Origin: Ceratotherium simum simum
Taxonomy: Eukaryota; Chordata; Mammalia; Perissodactyla; Rhinocerotidae
DNA length: 64,000 nt
Assembly: GCF_000283155.1 (NCBI RefSeq)
Contig: NW_004454178.1
Coordinates: 23,075,191 to 23,139,190 of the forward strand
Direction: 5' to 3'
Notes under the pieces: generated by a model
Told to the model about the DNA's origin: nothing
Databases searched by the model: none
Seen by the model: the letters and a program-made list of their open reading frames with translations, nothing else
In this document: one piece after another, positions 1 through 12,106 of the stretch
How positions within the stretch are numbered: position 1 is the stretch's first letter
Layout: each line of letters begins with the position of its first letter
Made by a program: the position numbers and the translations under genes

Positions 1-1046
1 TGATACCTGGAGCTGCTGCTGCAAGTCGCTGGGGAAGAAAAGCTCCCTCTTTGTCCCTGACGTCTCAGTGTCAGAACGCCAGGCCAGGTATCACTGACTC
101 GAGCTACCGGATAGTCGGGGAGAGGATCCAGCTCTGACTCAGAGAAGGATCTGGTTCCAGGGAATTTTGTCATCAAGAGCAAATCATGTGACACCCCAGT
201 GAGAGAAACCACCGGCCAGTGTAAAGCTGTGGAAAATTGGTGTTGGTCTTGGCTCCAGGCTTCACAGAGGTTTTTCTATTAACCAGAGGTGAACTCAGGT
301 GCGAGGTTAATGGAAAGGTGCAGAGCAGGCTGTTGAGGACTGCTGAGAGAGTTCACACTGCTCTGGAGGACGCAGTTCTGTGACAAGTGGATATTCTCTT
401 CTATTATAAAATAGCCCCTGGGACTGTGGCATGGAAGGCCTCTTGTGGGTCTGGAAACTCGGCCTGGAGGAGACAAACAGGCGGGAGAGAGGCGCTGCTA
501 GTAAACTGGCAAGTATAATCCTCATTTTGTTCTCCTTAGAAACAATGGAACTCCAACAACAAGGGAAAATGTTTAAATTTTTTAAATTCCCTAACATCCC
601 ACCACCCTAAGTTAACTCATTTTATTTGGGCATATTCTCTTCCTATCTTCCTGCACATGGATACGTATTTTTCACATTTCTAAATAAAACATACGCAAAT
701 GTAGCACTTTGCCTTTTTAAATCATATAATACATAGTTTTAATGTATCATATTTCACCAAGTTGACACACTGTTTCTGTTGTTGCATACTTCTACATTGT
801 CAGATACTTGTGATTTGATGACCTGAAAGATATTATTCCCATGAGCATCTTCAATGTATACAGTTTTTTCCTCTTGTTAAATTACTTCCTGAAAATACTC
901 AGCACAGAAATTACAAGTCCAAAGGCACAAACATTTTTCCAACATGTTGCTACATTGCTTTCCAGCCCAGTCATAATAGTATTCAGAGGCTAGAGTTTCT
1001 GAGAGGACCTAACAAGGATGCCATTAAGCCAGGAAGACAGTAGCTG
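1..1046. other. Upstream intergenic sequence, no gene seen
   Basis: No coding or RNA gene is recognisable. Bases 1-600 look unique. About 600-1000 is AT-rich and resembles the degraded antisense 3' part of an old L1M LINE, but I cannot assign it firmly. Confidence 0.5.
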
Positions 1047-1676
1047 TCTCAGTCAGCTGGGCTGTTATAACAAAATACCATAGACTGGGTAGCTTAAAAA
1101 ATAGAAACTGGGGCCAGCCCGGTGGCATAGTGGTTAAGTGCACGAGCTTCGCTGCGGTGGCCCGGGGTTCGCAGGTTCGGATCCCGGGCATGCACCGATG
1201 CACCACTTGTCAGGCCATGCTGTGGCGGCGTCCCATATAAAGTAGAGGAAGATGGTCACGGATGTTAGCCCAGGGCCAGCCTTCCTCAGCAAAAAGAGGA
1301 GGATTGGCAATGGATGTTAGCTCAGGGCTGATCTTCCTCACAAAAAAAAAAAAAATAGGAAACTTATTTCTCATAGTTCTATTGGCTAGAAGGCTGAGAT
1401 CAGAGTGCCAGCATGGTTGGGTTCTAGTGAGAGCTCTCTTCCCAGCTCATAGATGGCCGCTTTCTCGCTGTGTCCTCAGATGACGGAGAGAGAGAGCTCT
1501 CTCTCTCTTCTTCTAAGACCACCAATCCTAGTGAATTAAGACCCCATCCTTATGACCTCGTTTAACCTTAATTACCTCCTAAAAGCCTTATCTCCAAATA
1601 CGGTCACAGTGGGGGTTAGGGCTTCAACATATGAATTGGGGTGGGGGTTGGGGGTGGGCAAAATTCAGTCCATACA
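1047..1676 (-). repeat. MLT1-type LTR (ERVL-MaLR), split by a SINE
   Basis: The reverse complement follows the MLT1 consensus in two pieces, 1047-1109 and 1356-1676. The left part has the 'ccatagactgggtagctta' block. The right part has the 'cctccaaatacggtcac' and 'ggcttcaacatatgaatt' type blocks and ends near 'cagtccata'. An ERE SINE separates the pieces. Only the non-coding LTR is present. Confidence 0.8.
1110..1355 (+). mobile_element. ERE SINE inserted in an MLT1 LTR
   Basis: It has a tRNA-derived head with a B-box-like 'ggttcggatcc', the ERE body motifs 'gaggaagatgg' and 'gatgttagc', and a poly-A tail. Flanks are near-identical ('aaaaaatagaaact' on the left and the same with one extra G on the right), which reads as a target-site duplication. 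Full length at about 245 bases. Confidence 0.93.
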
Positions 1677-3534
1677 TACATAGCATCAGCCTTGCCCAGT
1701 AGGGAAGTTCTTGGACCATTCGAGCCCAGCTCCGTCCAAGGATACATGACCACACCAGCCACTGCTCCAGAGAAAAGCCAGAGTGTGATGTGAAAAAGGA
1801 ACTAGCACTCTGCACCTTTAACAGAGTTTGGGGGGAAGTCAATAAAACAGAGAGGTGGGAAGGCTAGATTTCCATTCTAAGACCTGGAAACTGATTCCAA
1901 CGTGGTTTGTTTGTGACTGACGATCATTGAATATGAGCTCAGCTGAAGCAAGTCAGGAATGAGGCTATTAGATTCTAGACCTAAATCTGCCAGTCAACAA
2001 TCCACTCTCAGACTCCCCCACCTCCAACCTTTTCGGACCTTAGGTTGACCTGATATCACCACCAGGACTGTCCCAGCTTCCCTAGGATCCTGGGTTAGCA
2101 TCATGAAGACAGGTTTGTTTGGTTAGAGAAACTCTAAAAGCATTTTTGGCCTCCTGACATCTCCAGCACCTCGGAGACAGGTGATGCAAGAGTTCAGGCT
2201 GGGATCAAAGGAGTAAGCTTCGCAAAGGTGAGTTCATATTGCATCACCTTTCCGAGACTCCTCCCAGCTCAGTCCCCATCCCCCCTCCCACCACCGTGAC
2301 AAAACATCCCACATAAGCAGAGGCGGTTCCTTTCGAGGCAAGATGGAGAAGTGTGCCTGCAAACGCTCCCCTTGCCACATCTTGTCCTCTGCAGGACCTT
2401 TGATATATCCTGGCTAGTCAGCACTGGACAGCCCCGTGTGGATCAACACTTTGGCCATAGGGATTCTTCTTCTACCCCAAAGACCAGAACTGGTGGATGA
2501 GGCTGCTCAAGCAAGCACAGCAAGATGAGGAACCCAGCTGTTACTGCCCCTACACACCTCTACCTGTGGCAGAACCCTTGAGCGTTGCTGCTTGCTCCCC
2601 GACCCAGTCTCAGCACTGCTTCCACCCAAAATAAAACATCCATATCTGGGTCCAAACATGTGCAAGTAATGTAGATTTTACTGATTTTCCATAGAAATAA
2701 AAGAATGACATATAGTTTTCTAAAATCACGTCATATAGTAAAATGTAATGGAACTCCCCCATTAGTCATGCCGTTTTTATCTCTAGGTTTTAGACCAGAC
2801 TACTTGTCACCGGGTCTCTCCCTCTCCCATCTCTTCCCACAAAGCCTCAAAAAAACACCTTTTATCATCCCAGCATTTCAACTCTACTCTTCTGCAAATA
2901 TTTACTTCCTCTCTTCAAAATAAACAAAGAACCCTGTCATTTGCCAAAACTTGGACCGGATTCTGCTCCTCAAGCCTGTCCTGGGAGCTTCGGCTCACCT
3001 TGCCTATGAAGGTCAAGGTCAAGGGAAAGTTCAGGTGCCACACATAATAAAAGCATGAACCTGGGGGAAAAGAAAAGAGAAATCTGGCCCAGACCCTTGG
3101 ACCGAAGACACTGAAGCCAACTTGGAATGCAACGTACCTCAAGTCCACGGAACTTGATTAATTAGTGTTTACTTACCCTCCATCTACCCTGACAACTCTG
3201 AGAAGGAAGTGACTCTATTTCATTTACCACGTGTCCCAAATTTCTTGTGCCCTGCCTCGCACAACGTGGGCACTCCATAACCATTTGACGACTGGTTGAC
3301 TGGCCCCATTTTTGCGCTAACCCCAACCTAGCCTATGAATAGATATATCTTGAAAAATAAAATGAGCTGGCAGAGGGCGTATTTAATCTAAACTCAGATG
3401 TACTTTCAGTTTGAAAATAAATGTAAAAGGATATTAAACATTGTAATTGCATGTGCGTACATTAAAGTTACTGATGTTACAAGATTGCGGGTGGGGTCGA
3501 TTGTTGGAAACATAATCGTAATGATGTACAGCAG
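1677..3534. other. Unassigned intergenic stretch
   Basis: No gene, no recognised repeat and no long significant reading frame. The stretch is mixed composition, with a pyrimidine-rich tract near 2,280. Short open frames here have no recognisable domain. Confidence 0.5.
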
Positions 3535-3660
3535 TAGGCGTTTTAATGACTCCGTTTTACAGATGAGGAAACCAAGTCCTGAAGATGATAATGAATTCAC
3601 CCAAGTCAGACAGTTAACAATGGCAGAGCCAGAATTTGGATCAAGTGGGCTGGCGAATGC
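3535..3660 (-). repeat. MIR SINE fragment
   Basis: The stretch reads as the reverse of the MIR core and 3' half: 'ttttacagatgaggaaac', then a cognate of the 'cacagctagtaagtggcagagc' block ('aatggcagagccagaatttg'). Confidence 0.75.
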
Positions 3661-3661
3661 A

Positions 3662-3790
3662 AGATTCTGTTTGTGGTTAGATTTAGTGGTTCTGTGGAGA
3701 GAGCACAGACATTTGTCCTGCTGCCGCCTCTAGCCACTGACCTTTGGGTGACTTGAGGCTAGCTTTCAGTCTGATTTCTCATCCATAAAT
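3662..3790 (+). repeat. MIR-like fragment
   Basis: A forward-oriented match to the MIR 'tggttaagagcac ... gtgaccttgggcaagt ... tcatctgtaaa' pattern, with considerable divergence. It abuts the reverse MIR upstream. Confidence 0.5.
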
Positions 3791-4396
3791 AAGTGCCATC
3801 TGGAGGTGCTGTGCGCAGGTCTGGCGTGCTGACATCACAAACACAAGACTGGTTGGATCAACCATCACTTTCAGGAAGAGTGGTTTGGCCAAGAGCGAGC
3901 CAGCCACCAGATCTGTCTGCTGGCAAGCGGAGGCAGGTGACCTGCCCAGGGCCAGAATTGCTGCCAGAGTCAAGGATCATGAGGTTCTACTCCAGGTCCG
4001 GGGGAAAAGAAATGGCTAGAACACCCACCTCACCTCCATGAGGACTTTTACCCTATAAACCTGGGAGGGACTTTGGGCTTCTAATAACCCGGTGGGCATT
4101 GTAAGATAAGGGCACAGCTGGACATTTAGAGCCCCAGAGAAATGCCTTTTGAGGTAAAGACACAGGGATTGTATTCATTTCTAAGAAGCTCCTAGAAACT
4201 GCTTTGGTTTTCATAAATACAATGGGTTTCCTAAAACAGGGCTGTAGTCTAAAACATTTTAGAGAGAAATTTGATAGCGAAGGTTAGCATAGCAACAACA
4301 AAAATGTTTCCACCGACAGCTGCGTAAACTGTAAGACCCCATTCCTGTATCATCCTGATTAATCAGAGATTTTTGGTGGACAGGTACACGACAGCC

Positions 4397-4559
4397 TGGC
4401 TACTCAATGTGCCATCGGCAGACCAGCACCAACGGCTTCACCTGCAACTTGTTGGAAGTGTAGAATCTCAGGTTTTATCTGAGACCTACTAAATCAGAAC
4501 CTGCATTTTTAATAAAATTCCAGGTGATCTCTGTGCGCATTAAAGTTTGAAAACCACTG
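4397..4559 (-). mobile_element. MER5A-type hAT-Charlie element
   Basis: Reverse-strand match to MER5A across its length: 'agaatctcagg', 'gacctactaaatcagaa', 'cattaaagtttgaaaaccac' and both terminal regions. It is non-autonomous, with no transposase. Confidence 0.85.
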
Positions 4560-4579
4560 GCCTGCAAGTGGTCAGTCAG

Positions 4580-4670
4580 ACACTTTTAGGGTCAGGAAAC
4601 AGAAGCCCAGGAGAGGAAGTCATTTACTTCAGGTGACAGGAGGGTGGTGGCTGGGCCAGGGTGGTCCCCC
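4580..4670 (-). repeat. Possible MIR fragment
   Basis: A weak reverse MIR core: 'aggaaacagaagcccaggag' followed by a tract resembling 'aagtaacttgcccaagg'. Divergent. Confidence 0.4.
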
Positions 4671-6048
4671 ACCCCACCCCCAGGCTGAGGCATGGATCAC
4701 TACTCCATCCTCTGCCCTCGCACCTCCCCCTCAGTTATGAGACTCTCTTCTCCTTCCTGGAACCCCAGAGATGGACAGAGGATGGACCAGCCGGGCAGCA
4801 TCCTAGAGCAGCAGACTACCAGAGACACAAAACACCCCTGCAAAGAACTGAGATGGAAAACGCATATTTCTCAGAATCCTCACAGGGAGTGTGTGTGTGT
4901 GGAGAAGAATGAGGAGAACACAGCTGGTGCCCTTCCCTACAATGTGGGCTCACCTTCCGAACACACAGATGGGTTTTCCTTGTGGGAAGCTTGGATTCTT
5001 TGGTTTCCCTGTGGGAACCTGAGGGATTTCTTTGACCACAGGACTGTGCTAGGCTTGAAATGTCAGGGAACTGCTGCCTCAGAGAACAGTCCATAACCAA
5101 TGAATTGGTGGATAAATACCTCAGCTTCCTCACCCTTCAGGGACAGGGGCCACTTTGAGGTGACCTCTACGCAGTCTCCCAGAGGCCCCCAGGGGATGAA
5201 GCCCCAGTGGTCCACAGCAGCATCCTTCTCAGGTACCCACCCTCAACTGGCCTCTTCTCTTTCCTTCTCCCACTTCCCAACACCCCTCTGGGGCTTCCTG
5301 GGATTGCCTTCCAAATCAACTCCTCACATTCAAATCCTCATCTCAAGGTCTGCTTCTGAAGGAATCCAAGTGGACCGGGGTGAGAAGCCCAAAGCTGGTC
5401 ACCACACTGCATTCCAAGGAGGGTGGTTTCCAGTGTCTTCCAGAGCTTCCATTTCCTCAGTGGGTGATGCAGATTTGGGGTAGAGCTGAACTGCCGTGGA
5501 GAATAGAGATGAGGGCTCCCTCACGATATCCCCAAGGCACCTGTTCCTCTACCCTCCTGGAATAGCCCAGCTTCTCACCTACACCCATTAAATATTTAGT
5601 GAATATTGGTTTGGAAGGGTGCCAAATTATTCTCCTTCCGAGACACCCACCAAGCCCTGTCCAGCTTTGGATGACGCTCAATAAGCTGTTTCTTGGTTAC
5701 GTAACTGCTTCAAAGACTTGGTTGATACAACATAACCAATGAACTTTAGAAATGAGTTGCCAAAGGTTGGTGTATACTGTTAGCTATTCGTAAAATTCTT
5801 ATCTACTCAGTGCCGTGGGCGTCAAAAGAGAAGGCTCTGTATTTACTCTGCTACTCCTTCACTGTGTATCCATACGTGCCCCACAGGGACAGTGGTGGCT
5901 ACAAGGGAGTCCAGATTAAGGACTCCCTGACTTTCATTCCAGACCTTTCCTGTGATTTCTCATGCTCTGTTATCACTAGAGGTTTGCTGGTAAGGCAACA
6001 GCTTCTGTAGATCCCTGTAAAACCGGGCAGAACCCTCTAAAACTAGTG
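4671..6048. other. Unassigned intergenic stretch
   Basis: Several overlapping open frames of 60-134 codons occur between 4.66 and 5.68 kb on both strands. They share no domain, no splice context and no biased codon use that I can see, so I do not call them genes. No familiar repeat is recognised. Confidence 0.5.
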
Positions 6049-6376
6049 CAGGGGTCAGCAAACTCTTTCTACAAAGGGCCTGACAGTAAATATTTCAGGC
6101 TTTGTGGGCCACAAGGTCTCTGTCATAAGTACTCAAGTCTGTGGTATGAAAGCAGCCATAGATGACAAGCAAACCAATGGGTATGGATGTGTTCTAATAA
6201 AACTTTATTTAGACACTGAAATTTGAATTTTATATAACTTTCACATGGTTTGAAATAGTCTTCTTTTGACTTCCTAAAAAGCCATTTACAATGTAAAAAC
6301 GATTCTTACCTCACAGGCCATACAGAAACAGGCTGTGGGCGCGATTCAGCCTGCGGGCTGTCGTTTGCCAACTCCC
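6049..6376 (+). mobile_element. hAT-Charlie MITE, MER33-like
   Basis: Begins with 'caggggtcagcaaactc' and ends with the inverted counterpart 'gtttgccaactcc'. The internal 'ttcaggctttgtgggcca', 'gaaagcagccatagatga' and 'aataaaactttatttaga' blocks match a well-known nonautonomous Charlie family. The family number is from memory and could be wrong. Confidence 0.8.
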
Positions 6377-7364
6377 AACGTGGTGTTCTGTTAGCCAGTC
6401 TCCACTCTCCGTGGAGGGAAAGAAAATAGAATCAGAAGGGAGTGTCAAAAAAGAAAGCTAAGGGGGAGTCTTCTTCGCCGATTCCCCCTCTGCCCTCATC
6501 ATCTCTTTGCCCTTTCTCCTTCCGTGATGGCAGAACAAAAATCTCAAGTGGATAATGCCTACGGATGATAATGAAGAAGTGTCATTGGCCTAGAAAATAT
6601 TTAAGTATCTAAAAAGTGTTTTGATGCCCTGTACTGGTGCTTCTTGCTTTTTAACTTTCCCCTGAAGTGAATCTCATGGGGCTCCTCATATTTGAAAAGA
6701 TATTGAAAGTGAATCTAATGGGGAGCCTCATATTGAAAAGATAAAAGTGGAGCTTTATGTAAAGGCATCCAGGGTTGGGGGGGAGGGGAGGTGAGAGAAC
6801 CCAGCAGACTCACTGCTACTGAAAGCGAGCTTCCTTAGGGGGCTCCAAGGAACACGGTTTGACAATCACTGTTCTAAGAAAAACGGGAAGGGTGAACAAA
6901 TGGCTGCTGTTCCTTTGCCAAAGGGAGTCTTATGTTTTGGGGATATATGCGGAAAGTTGGCTAACATGCTGTATATCAAGTGCCCTGGATCCCAGCCGGA
7001 CATTTCCAGTGCCTCCTATGCAGGGCAGCCTCACACTGTGCCCAGGGGGAAGGGGTTATTATTAGCCAGTAGGTTGAGCTGGGTGGGTCACAGTTTAGCA
7101 AAGCACCAACTTACAGTCAAACAGCAGGGCCTGGTGAGAATAGGAGAGCAAGGTTAGGGCAGGAAAAATGCTCTTCAGTTACACAGGAAATCGTGCAATA
7201 CCCATGCATATTGATCTAGACATATTTTGTAAAAAGCTTGTCTTCCATATTACAAAAAATGTCTCCATGATCATGCTGATGAAATATCCCGTTGTGTTTT
7301 TACTGTCAGGAGAGACACTATGGTTAGAACGGAAGGCAGACGTGCTTACACTCAGAAAATAGAA
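6377..7364. other. Unassigned stretch with a short tandem duplication
   Basis: No gene or familiar interspersed repeat. The only internal structure seen is the imperfect duplication at 6665-6743 (listed separately) and a G-rich tract at about 6,775-6,790. Confidence 0.5.
6665..6743. repeat. Imperfect tandem duplication, about 42 and 37 bases
   Basis: Unit one starts 'aagtgaatctcatggggctc' (6665) and unit two starts 'aagtgaatctaatggggagc' (6707). Both continue with 'cctcatat' and 'tgaaaagata'. A few substitutions and small deletions separate them. Confidence 0.9.
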
Positions 7365-7500
7365 AATTGGGCTTTAAATTCTGGGTCTGTCACTTGAGGC
7401 TGTAGCTTGAGCAAGACACCACCTCCTTGACCCTGTCCTGCAAGATCTTAGAAGGTTAAATGAGAAGATGTTGAAAGGTGCCTAGCCAAGTACTTTGTGG
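7365..7500 (+). repeat. MIR SINE fragment
   Basis: Forward MIR pattern: 'aattctgggtctgtcactt', a degenerate 'gtgaccttgggcaag' equivalent, and 'aggttaaatgagaagatg', ending near 'aggtgcctagcc'. Confidence 0.65.
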
Positions 7501-8534
7501 CAATTTGATAAATACTTCAACTGAATCTATATTTGGAAAACAAGTGAAAAGTGAAGACCAGAAAAGCAATCCTTTTTGTTTGCTGTCATTTTGTGCACAT
7601 TCAGAGGAACAGCTTACCAACGTATTAAATCCTAAAGTTTAACAAAACCCTCAAAGATATCATAGCAGATAATCTATAAAACAAAAAAAATCTATAAAAC
7701 AGCAGGAAAAAAAAGCTCAAGTGCAAAGATGCTTTCAAAAATATACGACAAATTTGATGAGAAAAAATAAAGTTGGTAAACATTACAGAAACTCTCCTTT
7801 TGGCTGCCTCAATAGATCCATTCTACATCATTCCTTGGTTTTCACATGTTCTGGGAGACGATTATATAATTTGAAAAGTGTCTATAAACCACTCATTTGC
7901 ATCTGATTTCTCAATGTCTAATTTGCTTATCAGCTAAAGCTATGTGTATAAACCAGCTTTTTAATCAGTTCACAGAATGTGTCTAAGCAAATTAATCTTC
8001 CATTTTATGAGAGAAGAATTCATACACTCGGAATTACCATGCATTTTGCACTTGATACACAGAGGAAATGATTTACACGACTGTGTTAGCATGTGTCTCT
8101 ATAAACTCCCGCTTTAAATACTGCGGCAAATCTAATGTTGGTGTGCAAATTATAGATGCATGTTCACACCCCCGGTAGCCGACATGAACACAGACTAGAG
8201 TTTTCATGTCACATGCGGAATATGGCTTGAGGAGGTTGCTATGAGCATAAGGCATCTTTGCCTTTTACCTTCATTTGGAAAAGAGAAAAAGTAACAACAG
8301 CTGGCTCCGTGGAAACATTCTAGGGAAACAGTGGCTGTGTGGCTGTATTTCTATCAGGCAAGGGGCAGGGGCATTTTCACTGAGCAGGGGAATGCCTGCA
8401 CTGAGGCTGGCACCACACTCTGCTCCAGCCTACCTGACACCTCAAGCCCGTTGGGTTGTAGCCATGTTGATCCCCACCCCTGTGTGGGTTCAGGACTTGG
8501 TCACTTTCACAGGCTCAGTTCTGCTCCTGGGTCT
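7501..8534. other. AT-rich intergenic stretch, nothing assigned
   Basis: No gene. AT-rich with A-runs near 7,680-7,720. Bases 7,860-8,260 look unique and moderately AT-rich. Confidence 0.45.
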
Positions 8535-8650
8535 CTTTCTATCAAGTAGTGCAGGTTGGGTAAGTGACTTCACCTGTGGGGCCTCAATTTTCTCATCAGT
8601 GTGTGAAAGGGACTCTGAGGTCCCTTTCAAGGCGTCGATTGTGACACTCT
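8535..8650 (+). repeat. MIR-like fragment
   Basis: 'aagtgacttcacctgtgggg', then 'cctcaattttctcatcagtg', follows the forward MIR 3' half ('acttaacctctctgtgcctcagtttcctcatctg' in the family) with divergence. Confidence 0.55.
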
Positions 8651-8762
8651 GAGACTGTGGCCTTCTAACTACTTCTTTCAGGCACAAATCTTAGGAGCTG
8701 TAACCCTGGCCTGAAAGCAGACTGAACTGGGTGGAGCTGAGCTTCACTCTGACATGCCATTA

Positions 8763-8937
8763 AAAGGACTCGCTTTGTTCAACAACCCCACTTCTGGGTA
8801 TTGAAAGAAATACCCAAAGAATTGAAAGCAGAGTCTCCAACAGATATTTGCACACCCACGTTCATAGCAGCATTATTCACAACAGCCAAAGACGGAAGCA
8901 ACCCAAGTATTGGTCAATGGATGAATAGATAAACAAA
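8763..8937 (+). mobile_element. L1 ORF2 3' fragment
   Basis: The sense strand matches the end of L1 ORF2: 'ccacttctgggtattgaaag', 'cacacccacgttcatagc', 'cattattcacaacagccaaa', 'gatgaatagataaacaaaat'. It stops abruptly at a junction with another old repeat. Truncated at both ends and not coding. Confidence 0.85.
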
Positions 8938-9290
8938 ATTACCCCAAAATTTAGTGGCTTAAGACAACAATCATCATGTATTCTCTCTCACAGTTTCTGT
9001 GAGTTGGGAATTCAGACAAGGCACAGAGGGGACATGTTGTCTTACTCTACCATATCTGAGCCCTCAGCTGGAAGACTTGAAGCTTGGGAGCTGGAATCAC
9101 CTGAAGGCTCTTTTGTTCACATGTGGCCTCTCCACATGTCTTGGGCTTCCTCACAACATGGTGGTCAAGGGCAAGTGGAAGGAGACAGAGAGAGACAGGA
9201 AGAAAAGACACAGAGAAGCTATATTGCTTTATACAACCTATCCTGAGAAATTCTGCATCATTGCTTTTGCTGCCTTCTATGACTGGGGAA
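8938..9290 (-). repeat. Ancient LTR-like repeat, probably MLT type
   Basis: The segment from 'ccaaaatttagtggcttaag' through 'ctctctcacagtttctgtga' resembles the reverse of MaLR-type LTR 3' ends ('aagccactaagtttgtgg' in consensus). The right half is too divergent to name. Confidence 0.5.
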
Positions 9291-9349
9291 TTTACATGTA
9301 CAGAAAATGTGGACACCAGCCCCTATTGCTTCTCTTAGAGAAGTGGAGT

Positions 9350-9420
9350 AAAATAGATCTGGACTTAAATCCTGACTCAGTCACTTGTTAGCTATGTGAA
9401 CTTGGGAGAGTTGACTATAG
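9350..9420 (+). repeat. MIR fragment
   Basis: 'ttaaatcctgactcagtcac', then 'ttgttagctatgtgaacttg', is a clear forward match to the MIR core. Confidence 0.75.
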
Positions 9421-9429
9421 CTCTTTTAG

Positions 9430-9715
9430 CAGTAATAATCCAATGCGTTAGGTGTTATAATCTATCTTTTACAGATAAGAAAATTCAGGCTTACAGAACT
9501 CCTTGCTCCATCGCTGGAATGATATCTCCAGTTACAAAGCATTTGCACACATATCTCAGTTGATGTTCACAACCACCTTGGGAGACATCACTGCTTTCTT
9601 CACTGGGCCAAACAACAGAATGGGAAACACAATTTCAGCTAGATGGCTCGCTAGCGTGGCCAAGGACGGTGTGACAGACTGGTCTAATAGCCAAGTCTGC
9701 TCTACCTCCCAGCAA
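9430..9715 (-). repeat. MIR-type fragments
   Basis: Reverse MIR features occur twice: 'cttttacagataagaaaatt' near 9,470, and a degenerate block from 'cacatatctcagttgatg' to 'agtctgctctacctcc' at about 9,545-9,712. Confidence 0.5.
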
Positions 9716-9719
9716 TAGA

Positions 9720-10849
9720 ATTATACTTCCATACCTTTGCCAAGTAACTTCGCAGGGTCCTCCCACTGTGGGCAAGGTGTGCTTCCCTCCTCTGCTCTGG
9801 GCTCCTTCTTGCGGCTTGCGTTGGCCGAGAGGATGTCCGCAGACAGGAAGAGTGCAGAGGCTTGGAATGCTCTTGTCCACTGGGGCTTGTTCTCTTGCAC
9901 TTCTGCCACCACTAGGAGACGGACGTGCCTGGTCTAGCCCAGCAGTGCCAGGAGGAGACTGAGAGCTACGTGGAGCAGAGAGGCCTAGGAGAGCCCAGCC
10001 TAGATCAGCTGAGTGCCCAAACTGTAAAACTGCAAACACTCTCTGAGTGTGTTCTGGTCCTCACCCTAGAGTTGTTTCCCCAGAGAGGGAAAAATCTGCC
10101 CACGGGCTAAAAGCAAGGTAAGGAAATTGTGTCTTGGCATTTTCTAAATCCCACCCCCCCACCCCTACTCTCCTCTCCTGCCCCTGTATGACCCCTCACC
10201 AGCTCCACCAGGAGCCCAAAGCCTTTACGAGACACTGATTCTCAAAATCTCCCTACTGCTCTCTGCAGCTGACCCCATGAGATGAATCAACTTCTGTCAT
10301 ATTACAGTCTACACAAATGTCAAATAAAAATCTCAGTGCTCTTCAGCCAAGCATGCAAGTAATCTCAAGAAATCAATTCAGGAAAATGGACAAAGCACAC
10401 TGAAATCCAGAGATACCTAATGTTTCATAAATGTTCTAAAACACTTCTTAGAGATAATTTAGGTGGAATAGCTATGTAGCCATGTGTAAGGGCAGCTATG
10501 CAGGTTTGGGGGGTTGGCAGCATTTTGATGTTTAAAGTTACGGCTGTAAAGTTTTTCCTATGGAGGACACAACTCATGCTGTTGTGCTCTAGAAGAACAT
10601 ATATGTCGATGGCTAGTTGATAGCAGAATTGACCTTAATTCACACTTTTAATTAGACATTACCAGAATTGTTCATCCAACTCTAACTCAGCCACTGCATG
10701 TTTGTGTGTGTGAACCCTGTGTTCATGTGTGTGTGTATTTGTATCTTCATGGCTGCCTTCATCCATACCTATTCTCACTTACTCTCTGTTCACAAACTCA
10801 GAGTTGGATTGAGATTGAACCCTAAAAATACTGCCTCTTCTACAGAGTC
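9720..10849. other. Unassigned intergenic stretch
   Basis: No gene or repeat assigned. Overlapping open frames on both strands at 9,635-10,110 reflect higher GC and lack recognisable domains. Short (TG)n tracts lie near 10,700-10,740. Confidence 0.45.
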
Positions 10850-11000
10850 CCCTGGAATGTAAGCTCATTAAAGCAGCATTATCTTTATCACCTTTGCATT
10901 CCTAGAACATAGCACCTTGCCTAGGATATATATAGTAGGTGATCAAAAAAAGATTTGTTCAATGAATAAATGAAAGTGAATGAATGAATGAAGAGGATGA
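10850..11000 (+). repeat. L2 LINE 3' end
   Basis: Forward L2 terminal motifs: 'ggaatgtaagctcattaaag', 'cctagaacatagcaccttgc', 'tagtaggtgatcaaa', and a tail of 'tgaatgaatgaa' repeats. Confidence 0.8.
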
Positions 11001-11214
11001 TCATCAGGCCTTCCCTTGATACTTCTGGTGACAGGAGAAATTCACTAATTTAAGAGCCAGCTTTTTCTCCTAGTGAGGTTTTCACTCACAAATTAGAGTC
11101 CCTGGAAGTACTATCCTATCAAAAATGGCCAGAATTCTTGGCTGTATTTGCATAAGATGAATCTAAAGTAAGCTCTTGGTGAATACCACTGGGTCTCACA
11201 TTGCTATAAAAACT

Positions 11215-11618
11215 TTCATTTCAATTCAGCTAACATTAATTGAACACCTACTGTGTGCCTGGCATGATGAGAGAGGAGCCTTTACTGTAGGAGAGATCTT
11301 TGTTCATTCATTACCTTACTGAATATTTATTGCTCCTACAATGACCAATCACCATGTGGAAGAGAGATGGTCCTTGTCTTCATGGAAATTACAATTTAAT
11401 GGGGAAGCCATCCTTTTGACATGCATTTATTGGGCACCTGCTATGTGTCAGGCACTTTTTATAGGTGCTGGGAATAGAATCGGGAATAAAACAGACAAAA
11501 ATCCTGGCTCTCGTGGAGTTTATATTCTAGTGGAGGGCACAGACTATACCTAAGATAAACAAGTAAAGTATGTATTGTGTTAGATAGAGATAATTGCCAA
11601 GAAGAAAAGCAAAGCAAG
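11215..11618 (-). repeat. L2 LINE 3' sequence, two fragments
   Basis: Two reverse copies of the L2 end lie one after the other. The first (about 11,215-11,400) has 'ttgaacacctactgtgtgcc'. The second (from about 11,420) has 'gggcacctgctatgtgtcag' and 'tggagtttatattctagtgg'. The second continues across an inserted LTR at 11,619-12,106. Confidence 0.8.
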
Positions 11619-12106
11619 TGTGTTAGTTTCCTGTTCCTGTGACAAAATAGCACAAACAGTGGTGTAGACAACACAAATTTATTATCTTATAGTTCTGGAG
11701 GTCACAAGTCAGAAATGGGTCAATAAGGCTGTGCTCCTTCTGGAACCTCTGGGAGAGAATCCATTTTCTTGCTTTTTCCAACTTCTAGAGGCCACCTATG
11801 TTCCTTGGTTCATGGCCCCTCCTCGATCTTCAAAGTGAGTAGTGTAACATCTTTCAACCTCTCTCTCTCTCTGACCCCTGCATCTGTCCTCTCATCTCCT
11901 TCTCTGACTCAGACCCCGCTGCCTCCCTCTGATAGGGACTCTTGTGGTTACATTGGACCTACCCAGACAAGCCAAGATCATTCCTCATCTCAACATCCTT
12001 AACTTAATCACATCTGAAAGCCCCTTTGCCATGTGAGATGACATATTTATAGGTTTCAGGGATCAGGATGTGGGCATCTTTGGGGGCCATTATTCTTCTT
12101 GTCACA
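11619..12106 (-). mobile_element. Solo MLT1-like LTR inserted in L2
   Basis: A 488-base element that starts TG and ends CA and is flanked by 'gcaag' and 'gcaaa', a 5-base target duplication with one mismatch. The reverse complement has 'caaagatgcccacatcctga' near its start and the AATAAA-type 'ataataaatttg' region near its end. Non-coding LTR; no internal retroviral part is adjacent. Confidence 0.8.

Noticed and set aside
1140..1200. tRNA-like sequence with B-box
   Set aside because: It is the tRNA-derived head of an ERE. The same pattern recurs in all eight copies, and none folds as a complete tRNA gene.
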